Of a stretch of 64,000 nucleotides of DNA, positions 18,601 through 27,700 are shown in pieces. A program made the translations under genes and the position numbers. Location: positions 744,001 to 808,000 of the forward strand of contig OZ037932.1 of NCBI GenBank assembly GCA_964035575.1, written 5' to 3'. Under the pieces are notes generated by a model. It worked only from the letters and a program-made list of their open reading frames with translations, made no database searches and had not been told where the DNA came from. The DNA is from Rhynchopus sp. YZ270_cl-10 (taxonomy: Eukaryota; Euglenozoa; Diplonemea; Diplonemida; Diplonemidae). How positions within the stretch are numbered: the first letter of the stretch is position 1; each line of letters starts with the position of its first letter.

Positions 18601-19878
18601 CCCGTCACTCCCTGCAAGCTGTTCAAGAGCCTCGGGGAGGTCTGCCAGACTCTCCGCCTGCATAGTAGTGTACACCGATTCTGGGATTCCTGAGTACATC
18701 TGCGCACGCTTCTCTACGACCGACGCTTCATCAATGTCAACGAAGGAGACACCAGGGGGGGTTGCAGCAGCCTCTTCCCTTTCCTCATGCTCCTCTGCTT
18801 CGGGTTCCTTTTCCATGGAGGAGTCTTCTTGAGCCGGGAGGGGTGGGTCGCTTGCGTCGGGTGTGTCAGTGTCAACGTCTGCGTCTGCAGAAACGGCAGA
18901 ATGGTCGCCTTCTGTCTCTGGGTTGGAGGTGTGCTGTTCGTCCTCGATGGGGGAAGTGTTGATGGTGGTTGCTGTGGTGTTGGGTGTAGGGTCTGCTTCA
19001 GGGTCGTTCTGTTCAGGTTCAATGGAGATAGCGACTTCTGTTATTTCGGTTGGAGGTGCATGTTGTGCAGCAAGGCTAAGGAGCATAGAGTCAAACCCAC
19101 ACCCAACACATGCCACAACAGCTTTTCCTGGCACATCCCGCGCCACCCATTCTTCAATCCCTTTAACAATCCGTTGTGCCTTCATAAAATGAAGAAGCTG
19201 CGAATGAGAGGATTTGTAGCTACTCAAATTCGGCGCCGCAGTGTCCACCCGCCCCTTTGAGGCACGGCGTGCCTTCATTGTGTCATCTAAGGCAGGGTCG
19301 GATCCATGGTGGCTTCCTTCTTCTGCTTTGATAGCTCCGGTCATTGAGGTGTGGTGGGCAATGAATTGGTCTGCGTAGACTGTAGGTAACACCTCCTCTT
19401 TGGAACGGAGATACCCTTTTGCACAGCCCTCTGAGAACGCTAGGGCACGGTCGTATAATACAGAGTGGTGCGCGTTGTTCGGCGCCTTCACCTTACGCGA
19501 GGCGGCGGGTGGTGGGGATGCCTGCTCAGCGCTGGGGGCAGGGGCAGGTTTGTCTACCCCAGCCCCGGTACCTCTTCTGTTGACTACACCAGGAAGGGAT
19601 CGTTTGCTTGCAAGCCCCGTAGGGGAGGATCCTGGGGTGCTTTTCTGTGCCATAGGGGATGCCTGACGGACACGAGAGTTTTTTGGTACAGCAAGCCTCG
19701 CAATGGTGCTTTGTGTTGCCTTTGGTGGGGCTGCCCCTTTTGCGGCAATCGTTGGAGCATTCACAGCAGGCTTCGCAGATCCCGCACCTGCCTTCGCTGC
19801 AGGCACAGCAGTAGCAGATGGGGTCGTGGTCATCGGTGTCTTGGCCACGGGGGCCTTGTACCCCCTTGTGGGAATCAT
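15622..19878 (-). CDS. TYW4+TYW5 fusion: LCM methyltransferase, Kelch and JmjC hydroxylase
   Basis: The order is a low-complexity Ala/Pro N-terminus; a leucine-carboxyl-methyltransferase-like SAM fold (VVACVGCGFDS near 19.1 kb); Kelch repeats (FGG, HGGQG and VVGGSS motifs, 17.0-17.9 kb); and a JmjC domain with the iron motif HYD near 16.57 kb, the distal His in ALWFHTTW near 16.34 kb, then SVNIMWKHLP and YGNKD. The last domain is strikingly TYW5-like and ends GYRDFYARK. TYW4 methylates and methoxycarbonylates, and TYW5 hydroxylates, the wybutosine base next to the anticodon of tRNA-Phe. An intron of exactly 126 nt (16176-16051, GTATAT...TTTCTACAG) has no stop in frame; its removal restores TYW5 continuity. 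The spliced length is 1376 residues. The C-terminal 70 residues are acidic, then Pro/Ser-rich. Confidence 0.88.
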   Translation of the reverse strand: MIPTRGYKAPVAKTPMTTTPSATAVPAAKAGAGSAKPAVNAPTIAAKGAAPPKATQSTIARLAVPKNSRVRQASPMAQKSTPGSSPTGLASKRSLPGVVNRRGTGAGVDKPAPAPSAEQASPPPAASRKVKAPNNAHHSVLYDRALAFSEGCAKGYLRSKEEVLPTVYADQFIAHHTSMTGAIKAEEGSHHGSDPALDDTMKARRASKGRVDTAAPNLSSYKSSHSQLLHFMKAQRIVKGIEEWVARDVPGKAVVACVGCGFDSMLLSLAAQHAPPTEITEVAISIEPEQNDPEADPTPNTTATTINTSPIEDEQHTSNPETEGDHSAVSADADVDTDTPDASDPPLPAQEDSSMEKEPEAEEHEEREEAAATPPGVSFVDIDEASVVEKRAQMYSGIPESVYTTMQAESLADLPEALEQLAGSDGELPCRYLFVLDSVLSAMSVERGAVLLERIKVIAEGSPVDVIGWDDVYPQDTYGGIVTAVAEQAGRPLLSVHNFPSVAKVGERLREQLASTGAVAASPYSLLQDLLADKEEMKRITAIQPIGDWEDLTESLLHAVLFSYSSANTTLTTGASTLTEKSAPLSSQQVSRMHFLRKLGDFCLGMSHTVVTCQPTILSKGAHSRPYAAYVYGEGGLTIIDLSLPKLLRGYETPSGNVPVERLYHAAAMAGDYMLLHGGVTLKGELCSKQISLLHVNSLVWSSEENTEEAEGDAEVEVEVVPSVCPGPRQRHCMASLGESEALLFGGMAEGFLADTWVYSVETKSWRELTWEGKASPQPRHSATLTKMNSGDIVLHGGQGETALLSDVWVFQVATLSWRAVEHSGTGWAPPPRMSHATAPADDSLLVVGGSSVHERTGGVGDSDAYLIIFDLIGDKVSFKQVVTDVPVTEGGGGNSMLLTRHLIVPFQPRTFLVMGGGAHCSTYGTFLNKPRIAYLDSSSASGKAFSSIGKQCDAVVRVNHPTFAQWAKIYKKRQPVVMKCDFGECFAKWTPDYLKEKIGEKEVSVGVCKQPELTFHPKNYSFKAMAFSELLKGTILSENHSEYLYFRSVGKNMRKDPANFWDTMPEVADDFKAPGFLQRTLDDEGLFSSALRVSSKDVIIWCHYDITDGMLFQVSGVKHVILFPPEEVQNLYIDGSSSLAGDVTSCDLKTYPLVNKALAKGRHVVLQPGDSLFIPALWFHTTWAQDASISVNIMWKHLPKEVYEKNDLYGNKDLIHAGEAQKTMAKVHAMLEKVYFSPLFSPAVCTPQHFIKDEEKLPTFSKFQKSTPKNTLFLQLPQGYRDFYARKLSSELDSKHFEEAVGCARQEDYAEPIPVAAPGDKPTGTGLSHPVYAGTLSEIVVEGESYGSEDDEDDADAEEGGPTPTPTGQWEESPNSTPSVPSPTCSADRSPTPPVEGGAGGVLHSLLRSSGILPVAR

Positions 19879-19916
19879 GGCGCCACCCTTACCTACCCCA
19901 AAGAAGTAGCCAAGCA

Positions 19917-19990
19917 CTGTAGGGTGATGGTGAGAGGAGGAGGAGGAGGGGGAGGAGGAGGGGGAGGGAAAGAGGGGAGGAAAATAGAAA
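19917..19990 (-). promoter_or_regulatory. Trans-splice acceptor of the TYW4/5 gene
   Basis: A C/T tract of about 60 nt ends CACCCTACAG at 19917, giving a 38-nt leader before the ATG at 19878. This rules out starts further upstream in the same frame. Confidence 0.7.
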
Positions 19991-20925
19991 CTTAACACTC
20001 ACCACACGATAAAACCCATGGGAGGGGAGGTTGTGGGTGAAACGCAGAACACCTCGACCTGTTTGGTGAGGAGTGGCTCTGCAGCGCGGTTCCGTCCCTC
20101 AGAACCGCAAAAGTGTGTTCAAAATGCTTTTGTTTCTATTTCCTTGAAATGAGGTGGAAAAAAAAAAAAAATGCTTTTTTTTTTTTGATCTGGAAATAAA
20201 AAATCTCTCTCACACCGCTCTTCAAAAGGGGAAAAAAGGGTTGAGGAGCGTAAGGCAAATGCCAAAAAAAGGGTTGATGCAAGGAAAAGAGGGGGGTTTG
20301 CTGAGTTGTGTTTGAAAAATGTTCTTTTGTAAAAAAAAAATTGAACAAACGTTGGCCAACGGATGTGTTCTATTTTTCTTTTTTTCCTTTTCGTCGACCG
20401 CAGCCATTTAGGAAGCCATTTAAGAGGCTATTTAGGCTTTTTTCCCCCTGAGTAGCGTATGTGCTAATGGGTGAGGGGGAAGAAGAATCAAAAAAAAGAA
20501 GATAAACAGCGTGAGGACATCACATCGTTGTCATTTTTTTTCAATCGTGTTCAATTTTCTAATCACATTGCAATGTAAGAAAAAAAAACAATCACAACAA
20601 ACGTGATTTTCCCCATCCCCCGCCGTTTCTTTTGTATGGAAGACACACGGCTTCACTGCCCGGAAGAAAATCCTTGAGAGATACGCACCGTCACTGTGCA
20701 TATCCATCTATAATATAAAAGAAAGGTTTGTAAGATGACCCTAAGCCTCTCCTCCACACTTAGCCACCTTCAAAAAATGACCCCCCCCACAACGAGAGTA
20801 TCTTCGCGCTGAATTAACACAAAGACATCACCCACCCCAGCCCATCCCATCCCACCCCAATAAATTGCACTTTATTTTGTCCCCATCATCCCATCGTGTT
20901 TTGGGGGTGTTGTAGTTCATTTAGT
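19991..20925. other. Intergenic, A/T tracts and one R1 copy
   Basis: No gene is seen. An R1 repeat lies at 20726-20770. A GCACTTTATTTTGT stretch follows the 3' end of the next gene. Confidence 0.5.
20726..20770 (+). repeat. R1 hairpin repeat
   Basis: GGTTTGTAAGATGACCCTAAG, CCTCTC, then CACTTAGCCACC; the loop is enlarged. Confidence 0.6.
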
Positions 20926-22585
20926 TCAAGAGTACGAACGATCTCTTCTTCTCCTTCTACGGTCACGAGACTCGGATGAAGAGCTGGAGTAGGTTGAAGT
21001 GCTGCGTCTGTGGGTGGTGGTAGTGTGGGGGGAGAGAGACAAACGAAAGAAAAGTCGAAAAGATGATTAACCTCTCGTGATCAGTCTGATAAGGTTATTT
21101 GGTTTATTCATCAGTCGTTTGTTTTTCTTGTGTGTGTTATTGCTACTCGTGGGTGGTAATTTGTTAAGGCAGTCACCTTGAAAAAATTTCATTTGAAATA
21201 CGAAAGCCCTCTCGTGACACAACGTACCTTGGTACATGATCGGAGTATAACTAAGGAAATGTACCATGCAAAAGAACCAGGCGAGCCTCGGCCTCTTATT
21301 GTTTTTTTACCTTTCCCAACGACAAGGTGGAAGCGTGGCGCATTGCAGGGCGTGAGGAACCCATTGGCCTCGGGTCGCTCATCTCCGCGATCACTTTGAT
21401 GGTCACGCCGGCGGCAGGGGAGCGCGAGGCCAGTGAGATCCGTGGGTGGACCTAAACATCCATTTCATAGTTTACATCGAAAGAAAAATCTGTCAAAAAG
21501 CATCATGTGCCGGCCACTTTAGAAGCCAATCAGAAGGATCAAGAACAGAAGTAAAGGAAAAAGGTGGGGGTTAATAGGAGACTAATTATGATATACTGGT
21601 GTGGCGTGCGTGCATACCTTCTCCCACGTCTCTTGCCCCATCTGGACCACCCCCCAGACTGCCCTGTGGCACGACAGTACCACCTGCATCTATCGTCGTC
21701 AAGGCTGATGCGCAGCTCGGACAGCTCCTCTCTGTTGGGTGTGTGTGAAAGTGAAAAACAAATTAGTTTTCCGACAGTTCGTAACAGTACATTAGGATAT
21801 GGTTACAACCATGCAAATATGTGGTATCTCTCCAACAATTCCTGTTGAGTTCAACACTACTGGCAAGTGAGCTCCTGTCTCAGCTGGATTAAATGATACA
21901 AAACCCTCCCCTTCATTTGAAAAAAGGGGTAACAAAGAAAGCCATACCTAACAATGTCTGCATGAGCATAGTCACGCACATTTTTGCACATCTGACGCTC
22001 CTGGCAGAGTTCATCCACCTCACGTGAGTCCACCGAGCCGTCCCTCCGTCTGCTGGGCTTGCCTGAGTACGTCCCTTCCTTTCCGCACCGCGAGGACCAG
22101 ACAAAGGTTCTGTCACGCAGGCGCACCCCCATGCGTGCAAGGTCGTCCATAATCTTATCGGCGGCACGGTAGTCCTTTAAACGACGCAGCTGTTGACGCT
22201 CCTGACACATCCGCGTCACCTTTTCGCTGTCTACTGAGGAGATGCTTGAGCTGCGCCGTCTTCTCCGGTCCTGGTCTCTACTGCGTCCACCACGCTCAGG
22301 CGACCGCCCCCGCCTGTCTCTGCTGTCACGCCGATCCCTCCCTCTGCTATCAGGCCGTCTCTCCCTCTCCCTCTCCCGACCCCGTTCTGTGCTGTCCACC
22401 CGCCGTTTCTCTCTGCTCTCAGGCCGCCCCTTCGTGCCCTTCTCACTTCCCGCACGCTCCGTTTCTTGTGTCTTCCCCAACCCAGAGCTCTCCATGGGTG
22501 CAGACTCCTCCCCCTCTCCCTGTAGACATATCTTCTCTAGCTCCTCACTCCGTGAGTCTTCACTCCGTGCCTCAACAGAGGTCAT
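20926..22585 (-). CDS. RS-rich protein with two CysRS-like helical repeats
   Basis: Three exons (22585-21948, 21731-21618, 21007-20926) join in phase to 277 residues. Residues about 40-120 are Arg/Ser/Glu-rich, with many RD, RE and RS pairs as in splicing proteins. Two repeats follow of the form xxCQERQxxxxxxDYxxADxIxxxLxxxxxxLxDxxxxW. The first ends LRDRTFVW; the second spans the exon 1-2 junction and ends SLDDDRCRWY. This matches the C-terminal helical segment of cysteinyl-tRNA synthetase (KDxxxADxIRDxLxxxGIxLxDTxxGTxW). There is no catalytic synthetase domain. The C-terminus is again Ser then Arg-rich (SSSSSES, RRRRRRDRSYS). A nuclear RNA-processing role is inferred. Donors are GTATGG and GTATGC; intron 2 (610 nt) holds an R1 and an R3 repeat. 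Confidence 0.75.
21057..21088 (+). repeat. R1 repeat inside intron 2 of the RS-rich gene
   Basis: AAAAGATGATTAACCTCTCG then TGATCAGTC. On the transcribed strand it is followed by a pyrimidine tract and the acceptor CAG at 21008, 49 nt away. Confidence 0.6.
21184..21270 (+). repeat. R3 repeat, partial
   Basis: TTCATTTGAAATACGAAAGC, CCTCTCGTG and AACGTACCTTGGTACATGAT; also in intron 2 of the RS-rich gene. Confidence 0.6.
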
Positions 22586-22604
22586 GGTGTGAACCTTGTT
22601 GTGT

Positions 22605-22640
22605 CTGCAAATAAAGTTTGATTTTTCCAAAGGTACACAG
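22605..22640 (-). promoter_or_regulatory. Trans-splice acceptor of the RS-rich gene
   Basis: AAACTTTATTTGCAG ends at 22605, 19 nt before the ATG at 22585. Confidence 0.55.
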
Positions 22641-23564
22641 AAGGTAGAGGTAAACTCTGAGGGGTGGGAAAAGTGAATGGGATAGAGAGAGGGAGGGGGG
22701 GTTTAACTTTTTGTAGTAACACATTCAAATGGAAGTTGAAAAATGCACAAAAAAAAAAAAAAAAAAAAAAGGCAGTGTTTGTTGTCCACAAAAAAAGAAA
22801 AAGAAAAAAAGGTTGGTGGTTATTGTTTGCAGTATTCGAACCTCATTGGTTGGGTGAGTTAGTGTGAGTTCGGTCTTGCAATGTTTTTTTTTTTGGCTTG
22901 TTTTGCCATTTTTTTTTCCATCTTAAAAACCCTAGCCTTTGTTGTTGACAACAGTTTTGCCCCTAAAAAACAAAAAAAAAATGTTTTTGGGTCTGTGAAC
23001 ACCTTCCAGCACGCGTTTCGCATTGCTTTCCATTTTTTTTTGCTGCAGAAGATAGACCAGTAACAGTGGGGGTTTTAGAATAAGTAAAAGAAATAAATTT
23101 CTTTTTAAAAACTAAGGATTTATATTGCAAAGCGCGGCTCGAGTAGGGAGGGGGGAATAAAGGGGGGAAAAAACACAAAAAATTGTTCCCTCCCCCCCGC
23201 CCCCCAAAATCGAAAAAATAAAATAAAAGAATACTGTAACTTTCGACGTTTCAACAACTGTTGTGTGTGGTTGTCTTTTTTTTTTTGCACATTTTTTTTT
23301 TGTGGCTCCCACACACATTACCGCAACCTAACCACACCGGGGTACTTGGAATCATATGGGTGGTGCATAGAATTCCCTACCACGGCATTTTGCCTCTTTT
23401 TTTTTTCTTTTCTTTTCTGGCAATCTTCACGTATCGTTTATTCATCGTAATTCCCCGCCTTTTTGTTTGTGCAATTTGGTTGGATTAGTATTAGCTAAGA
23501 CACCCGAGGATGAGCTACACTAAACCCCAAAAAAACACTTTTGTGAAGCCTTTCTTGCTTGCCT
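22641..23564. other. Intergenic interval
   Basis: No gene is seen. It holds long A and T runs (19 A near 22750) and an R5 copy near 23487-23525. Confidence 0.5.
23487..23525 (+). repeat. R5 repeat
   Basis: TTAGTATTAGCTAAGACACC, CGAGGATGAGCTACACTAAA; the ends can pair (TTAGT with ACTAA). Confidence 0.5.
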
Positions 23565-24629
23565 CTATTCGGCGAGACGGCGACCAGGCCCCCATCGGTG
23601 GGGAGCCTGTGCCTGTGGGACGTTGCCTGCCCGTGCATCTGGTACGTATGTCTGAAAGGGGATGGTGGTGGTGGGAGGTAAAAGTTTGACTAAGCTAACC
23701 TAGGTCTATCAACACCAAAAAAAAAAATTGATTTGAAATACAAAGCCCTCTCGTTGACAGTGTACCATGGTATATGACCGGCTGTACCGGGGGAATGAAT
23801 GTTTATCTTTGCGAGACAAACCTCACAACCTCTTCATCCACAACAAAAAGAACAAAAAAAAAAAAAAACCGACATCAAGACGAAAAGCCAACATACCTGC
23901 GCACCCCCAACCGAGGTCACCCCTACACGCTGCGGGGGGAAGATGTTGTACATGAACTGCGGTGTCTCCATGATCTTCCAGCCGTGTGTGTTCGGCACCA
24001 CATCCTTGAACACAATGTACACATGCCCAGCTGTTTTTTAATGTATTTTTTACCATTATTCCCCCCAAAAAACCCCCCGCCAAAAAAAATGACATACACA
24101 CGATACCCGCAATCCCTCTGAGCGGGGACGCCCCCATTAGCATATGGATCAACGTCAGCACCCATGGGAAGTACGCTGCCTTGAAGGAGAAGCCGTAGAA
24201 CGTGAGCTCCTGGTCTTCGTGTCTTTTGCACCAGATCCAGACAATGCCCATGGAGAAGGAGACGGAGATGATGGGCAGGTTCATGAGGAGCGCGAGCGGC
24301 ACGAGGACCAGCACAATGGCAAGCATAAGCCAGACGTGGTCCGCAGTTCTGCCGTGGAAGCCCAGCGGGTAGTCCTCGTCTTCCAAACGTTTTTGGTAGA
24401 TAACAAGAAATGCGAGATTGAACACAAACCCAATCCCAAAATCGCCAAAATAAAATGTCGACGTAAATATCCTCCACGGCTCACGGAACAGCAGCTCATA
24501 CGTCAGCAGGTAGTCGAACATCGACACATAGCCGAACGACGACAACGCCGTCAGCAAGATACACACACACAAGGTAAACTTCGTCACCGGCCCTTGGCTG
24601 TTCCACCACGACTCAAAAGACTGCGCCAT
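23565..24629 (-). CDS. Derlin (ER-associated degradation membrane protein)
   Basis: Three exons (24629-24107, 24030-23897, 23651-23565) give 247 residues, close to human Derlin-1 (251). Derlins are rhomboid-like pseudoproteases of the ER membrane that help extract misfolded proteins to the cytosol. Visible: the N-terminal amphipathic start MAQSFESWWNS; FREPWRIFTSTFYFGDFGIGF, the classical Derlin WR motif region; several hydrophobic segments; the GIAAGHVY GxxxG-type motif formed across the first exon junction; ETPQFMY; and the C-terminal HRWGPGRRLAE, like the Derlin-1 tail. Introns are 76 nt (GTATCG) and 245 nt (GTATGT). Without splicing, the frame runs into Phe-rich intron sequence. Intron 2 carries an R3 repeat. 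Confidence 0.92.
23727..23800 (+). repeat. R3 repeat inside Derlin intron 2
   Basis: TTGATTTGAAATACAAAGCC, CTCTCGTTGACAGTGTACC, then CCGGCTGTACCGGGGG; truncated at its 3' end. Confidence 0.65.
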
Positions 24630-24793
24630 TATCCCCTTACTCTTACTCCCCCCTTTTTTTCCCTTTTCTTTGTGTATCCTGCAAAATTTATCAAATCATA
24701 ATCAATTTCAGAAGTAAAAAGTACATCCTTTTTTTTCTACTCTAAACATGTCAATTTTCTTTGCACTCATAAGCGCACAAAAAACCCTCCCCA

Positions 24794-27700
24794 TCATCGA
24801 GAGAGACTCGACGGATCGATTCTCGCAAGCAACTCCTTCGCCCATTGCGACTGCACCGGCCACCTCGCGACACAGGACTGCACAGGGGGTGGATCCGCTG
24901 AGTGGATCATGGAGACCAGAGAATCGAGGATGTAGGAGCGGGCTTCGGTAAATTGCTGGGTGAGGGAGGAGACAGCGGCTGCGGAAGGTGTTTCGGCCCG
25001 CGCAACCATGGGAAGCTCTAAGGCAATGCGGATAAGCTCCCTGAGACGTCTGTACTGCGGCTTGACCGATGTCGACAGCATAGCAAAGCGTTGCAGGCCT
25101 TCAACAAAGGCAGAGTGCATGCTCCGATACCCAGGCATATTCGTCGGGTGTTGCGCATGGTTCACATCCAACAGCACTGCATGGAACCGCTCCGTCGCTG
25201 CCCGCAACCCATCCGCAAAGTACGCCATCGTACTCTGCAGGACCCTTTGGATCTGAAAGCGCAAGCTCGCCAACGCAATGGTGCTGGCGCTGTGCACCCT
25301 TGTTCTATTCCGAGAGCACTCCCGCAAGACCCCTGTCGAAACGCGTACTGCGCTTTGCAAAGCAAGCAAAAGGCGATGCACTCTTTGGTATACTCTGTAG
25401 AAAGGAAAGAAAAGTTTGTAAGATGATCCTAAGTCTCTCGTGCTTAGTTACCTTCAAGAAAAAAAATGGAATATGAACTCAAGCCTCTCCGAAATAATCA
25501 AAACGAAAGAAAAGGTGTTTTGCATACCGCAAATGAGACTCAGTTACGATGTGCCGGAGTTGGTCAGGCGGGGAGTACGTCAGCAGCATGGAGTCCTGTA
25601 GGAAGGTTATCATTTTATTTCATTCGACATCAAAACAACACAATTCTTATAAAATACACTAAAACACACACCTCAGCATGCTCTGTACGTCCTGCACGCG
25701 CTGCACGACCTCCATTTGTGACACAGATTTCCTTTAGAACTTCTACTTCAAAATTCGCCACCAGGCTTCTCGTATTCTCTGGTGTATGCGGGGTGCGCAG
25801 CTTCAGCAACACTAGGAGAATTCGTCCCTTTGCGTTGATGGCTGGTGTTCTCCCTGACGCAGCCTCATCGATGATTGCCGCAATATCCGACGACAGGAAA
25901 CTATCGTACCCCAGGTACACACCGTGCACCACCGCCATGGTATCTATCAGCCTGGCTTGCGAGAGCGTCGCCTCCTGCACTGCCTCGTCCACCGCCTTCT
26001 TCTGCACCCCCACTGCCCTACCTAGGGTGCACGACAACGCAACGTCCAACGGCAACGAACACGGCCTCAACGTAACAGGGAGCTCCTCGGGGAAGACCCC
26101 CTGCCTTCCAGTCCACCCCTCCGCCAGCTGCCGCAGGCACCACATAGAGTTTGTCTTCCCACGCCACTGCGTCTGCTCCTGCGGGGCGGTTGGAGGTGCT
26201 CTAACCTTTGCGTGAAGCTCTTTGAGTCGTTGAAGGCAGACAAACGACTGAGTCGATTGAGCTCCTTCCTTCCGTCTAGTGTACTGCGCGCTCTTCACAG
26301 ACGGCAACGCGGAGACAACCACAATGGGTTCTGGAGGTTCTAACGATCGCATAAGGCGTGCCACCTCCTTGCTTCTATCCTGTGCTGCGTAAGGGTCTGT
26401 CTCAACTGGGATTGGAACAAAGTCAAATTCTGGGTCCTCCACGCAAGGAAACAACGGGCGTGCCTGGAGAAGATCCTTCTGCGTTTTTTGTGCGTTCGGC
26501 TCGCTCAGCAGCACCTCGGTGTCTGCGGTGAAGCAACGTTGTTTGCGTGGCAGGCCTGACACAGCGCCTGGTGGAATGCGGCGCTTCTGGCTACGTGGTG
26601 GTGGTGCATCCCTGCCGCGCCGGGAACTGCTCAGAGCGGGCTTTGCTTTGAACCGCTTCTTTGGGGGGGAAATAATCAGGGCCTCTGCCTTTCTCGCTTT
26701 GGAGGGCTCTGTTGGTTCGACTACTTCAGTTGGTTCTGCAGTTTGTGGAGGTGGGTCAGATGGTAGACTTAGTTGAGGTAGGGCCGGTTGTGGTGACAAC
26801 TCCTCCTTTGTGATCACCTCCTTGACTTCTGATGGGGCATCAGCCACGTCGGACACCACTTCAGGGATGACCACCTCTGCATTCTGTTCAGCCTGGAGTG
26901 CATCGGATGTTGGGGATGCTGTTGGTGCGGTTTCCTTCTGATCCACAAGGCTGTCTGCGTCCTCAGGGGGTGTGTCAACGTGCATGGGGTCAACTTTGGG
27001 GGTTTTTTGTACCTTTTCGCGAATAGCCTTGAGCCGTGCGTCGACCTGTTGCATCCGTTGTGCGTGTTCTTCCAAGACCCTCTGTCTCGCTTCGTCCAGT
27101 TGTGTGTCCGTGAAGCGTGGTGAGGAGCGTACCTTCTCCTCCGCCTCGTCCCGCTCTGCTTGTAAACGTTTGATCTCGGTCTGGACGCGGATCTGTTCGT
27201 CAAGGAGTTGTTTCTGTTCTGCAGACTTTGCCTTCTGGCGGAGGTCGTCCCTGACGGCCACCTCGCGTTGATAGTGCAACGACCCCGGCCAATGCGGAGG
27301 CACCACCGGCACAGCACGCTTCGTTGCTTCCTCCCGCAGTCTTGCCACTCTTGCAGCCTCCTCTGCAGCACGCACGTCTTCCCGGGCTCGCATCTCCTCC
27401 GAGAGACTTACCCGGGCCTGTCGGACGGCTTCAATTGCATTGGCAGTTTCAACGGCTCCCTGCACCGTCAGTTTGATGCCACGTGTTAATGGTAAATCTG
27501 CCTCAACCCTCTGTCTGGTCCGCTTCATGATGGCCCCCAGCACCCCAGCAACACCGCCCCGGCCACGGTTGAAACCTAACTTGAAATGCGCGGTATCGCC
27601 CCCCATGCGTTCCCTGCGCTCCCTTTCGTGGCATTCCTGAAGCGTTTCTTGCTGCACCTTCTTTCCTGTTCCAATTTGGAAGACCGTGTGGGAAGGTTGG

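Noticed and set aside
24031-24106. Non-canonical (GT-CA or TG-AG) first intron in Derlin
   Set aside because: Choosing the donor GG|GTATCG three residues earlier gives a normal GT-AG intron and a GIAAGHVY motif matching other Derlins.
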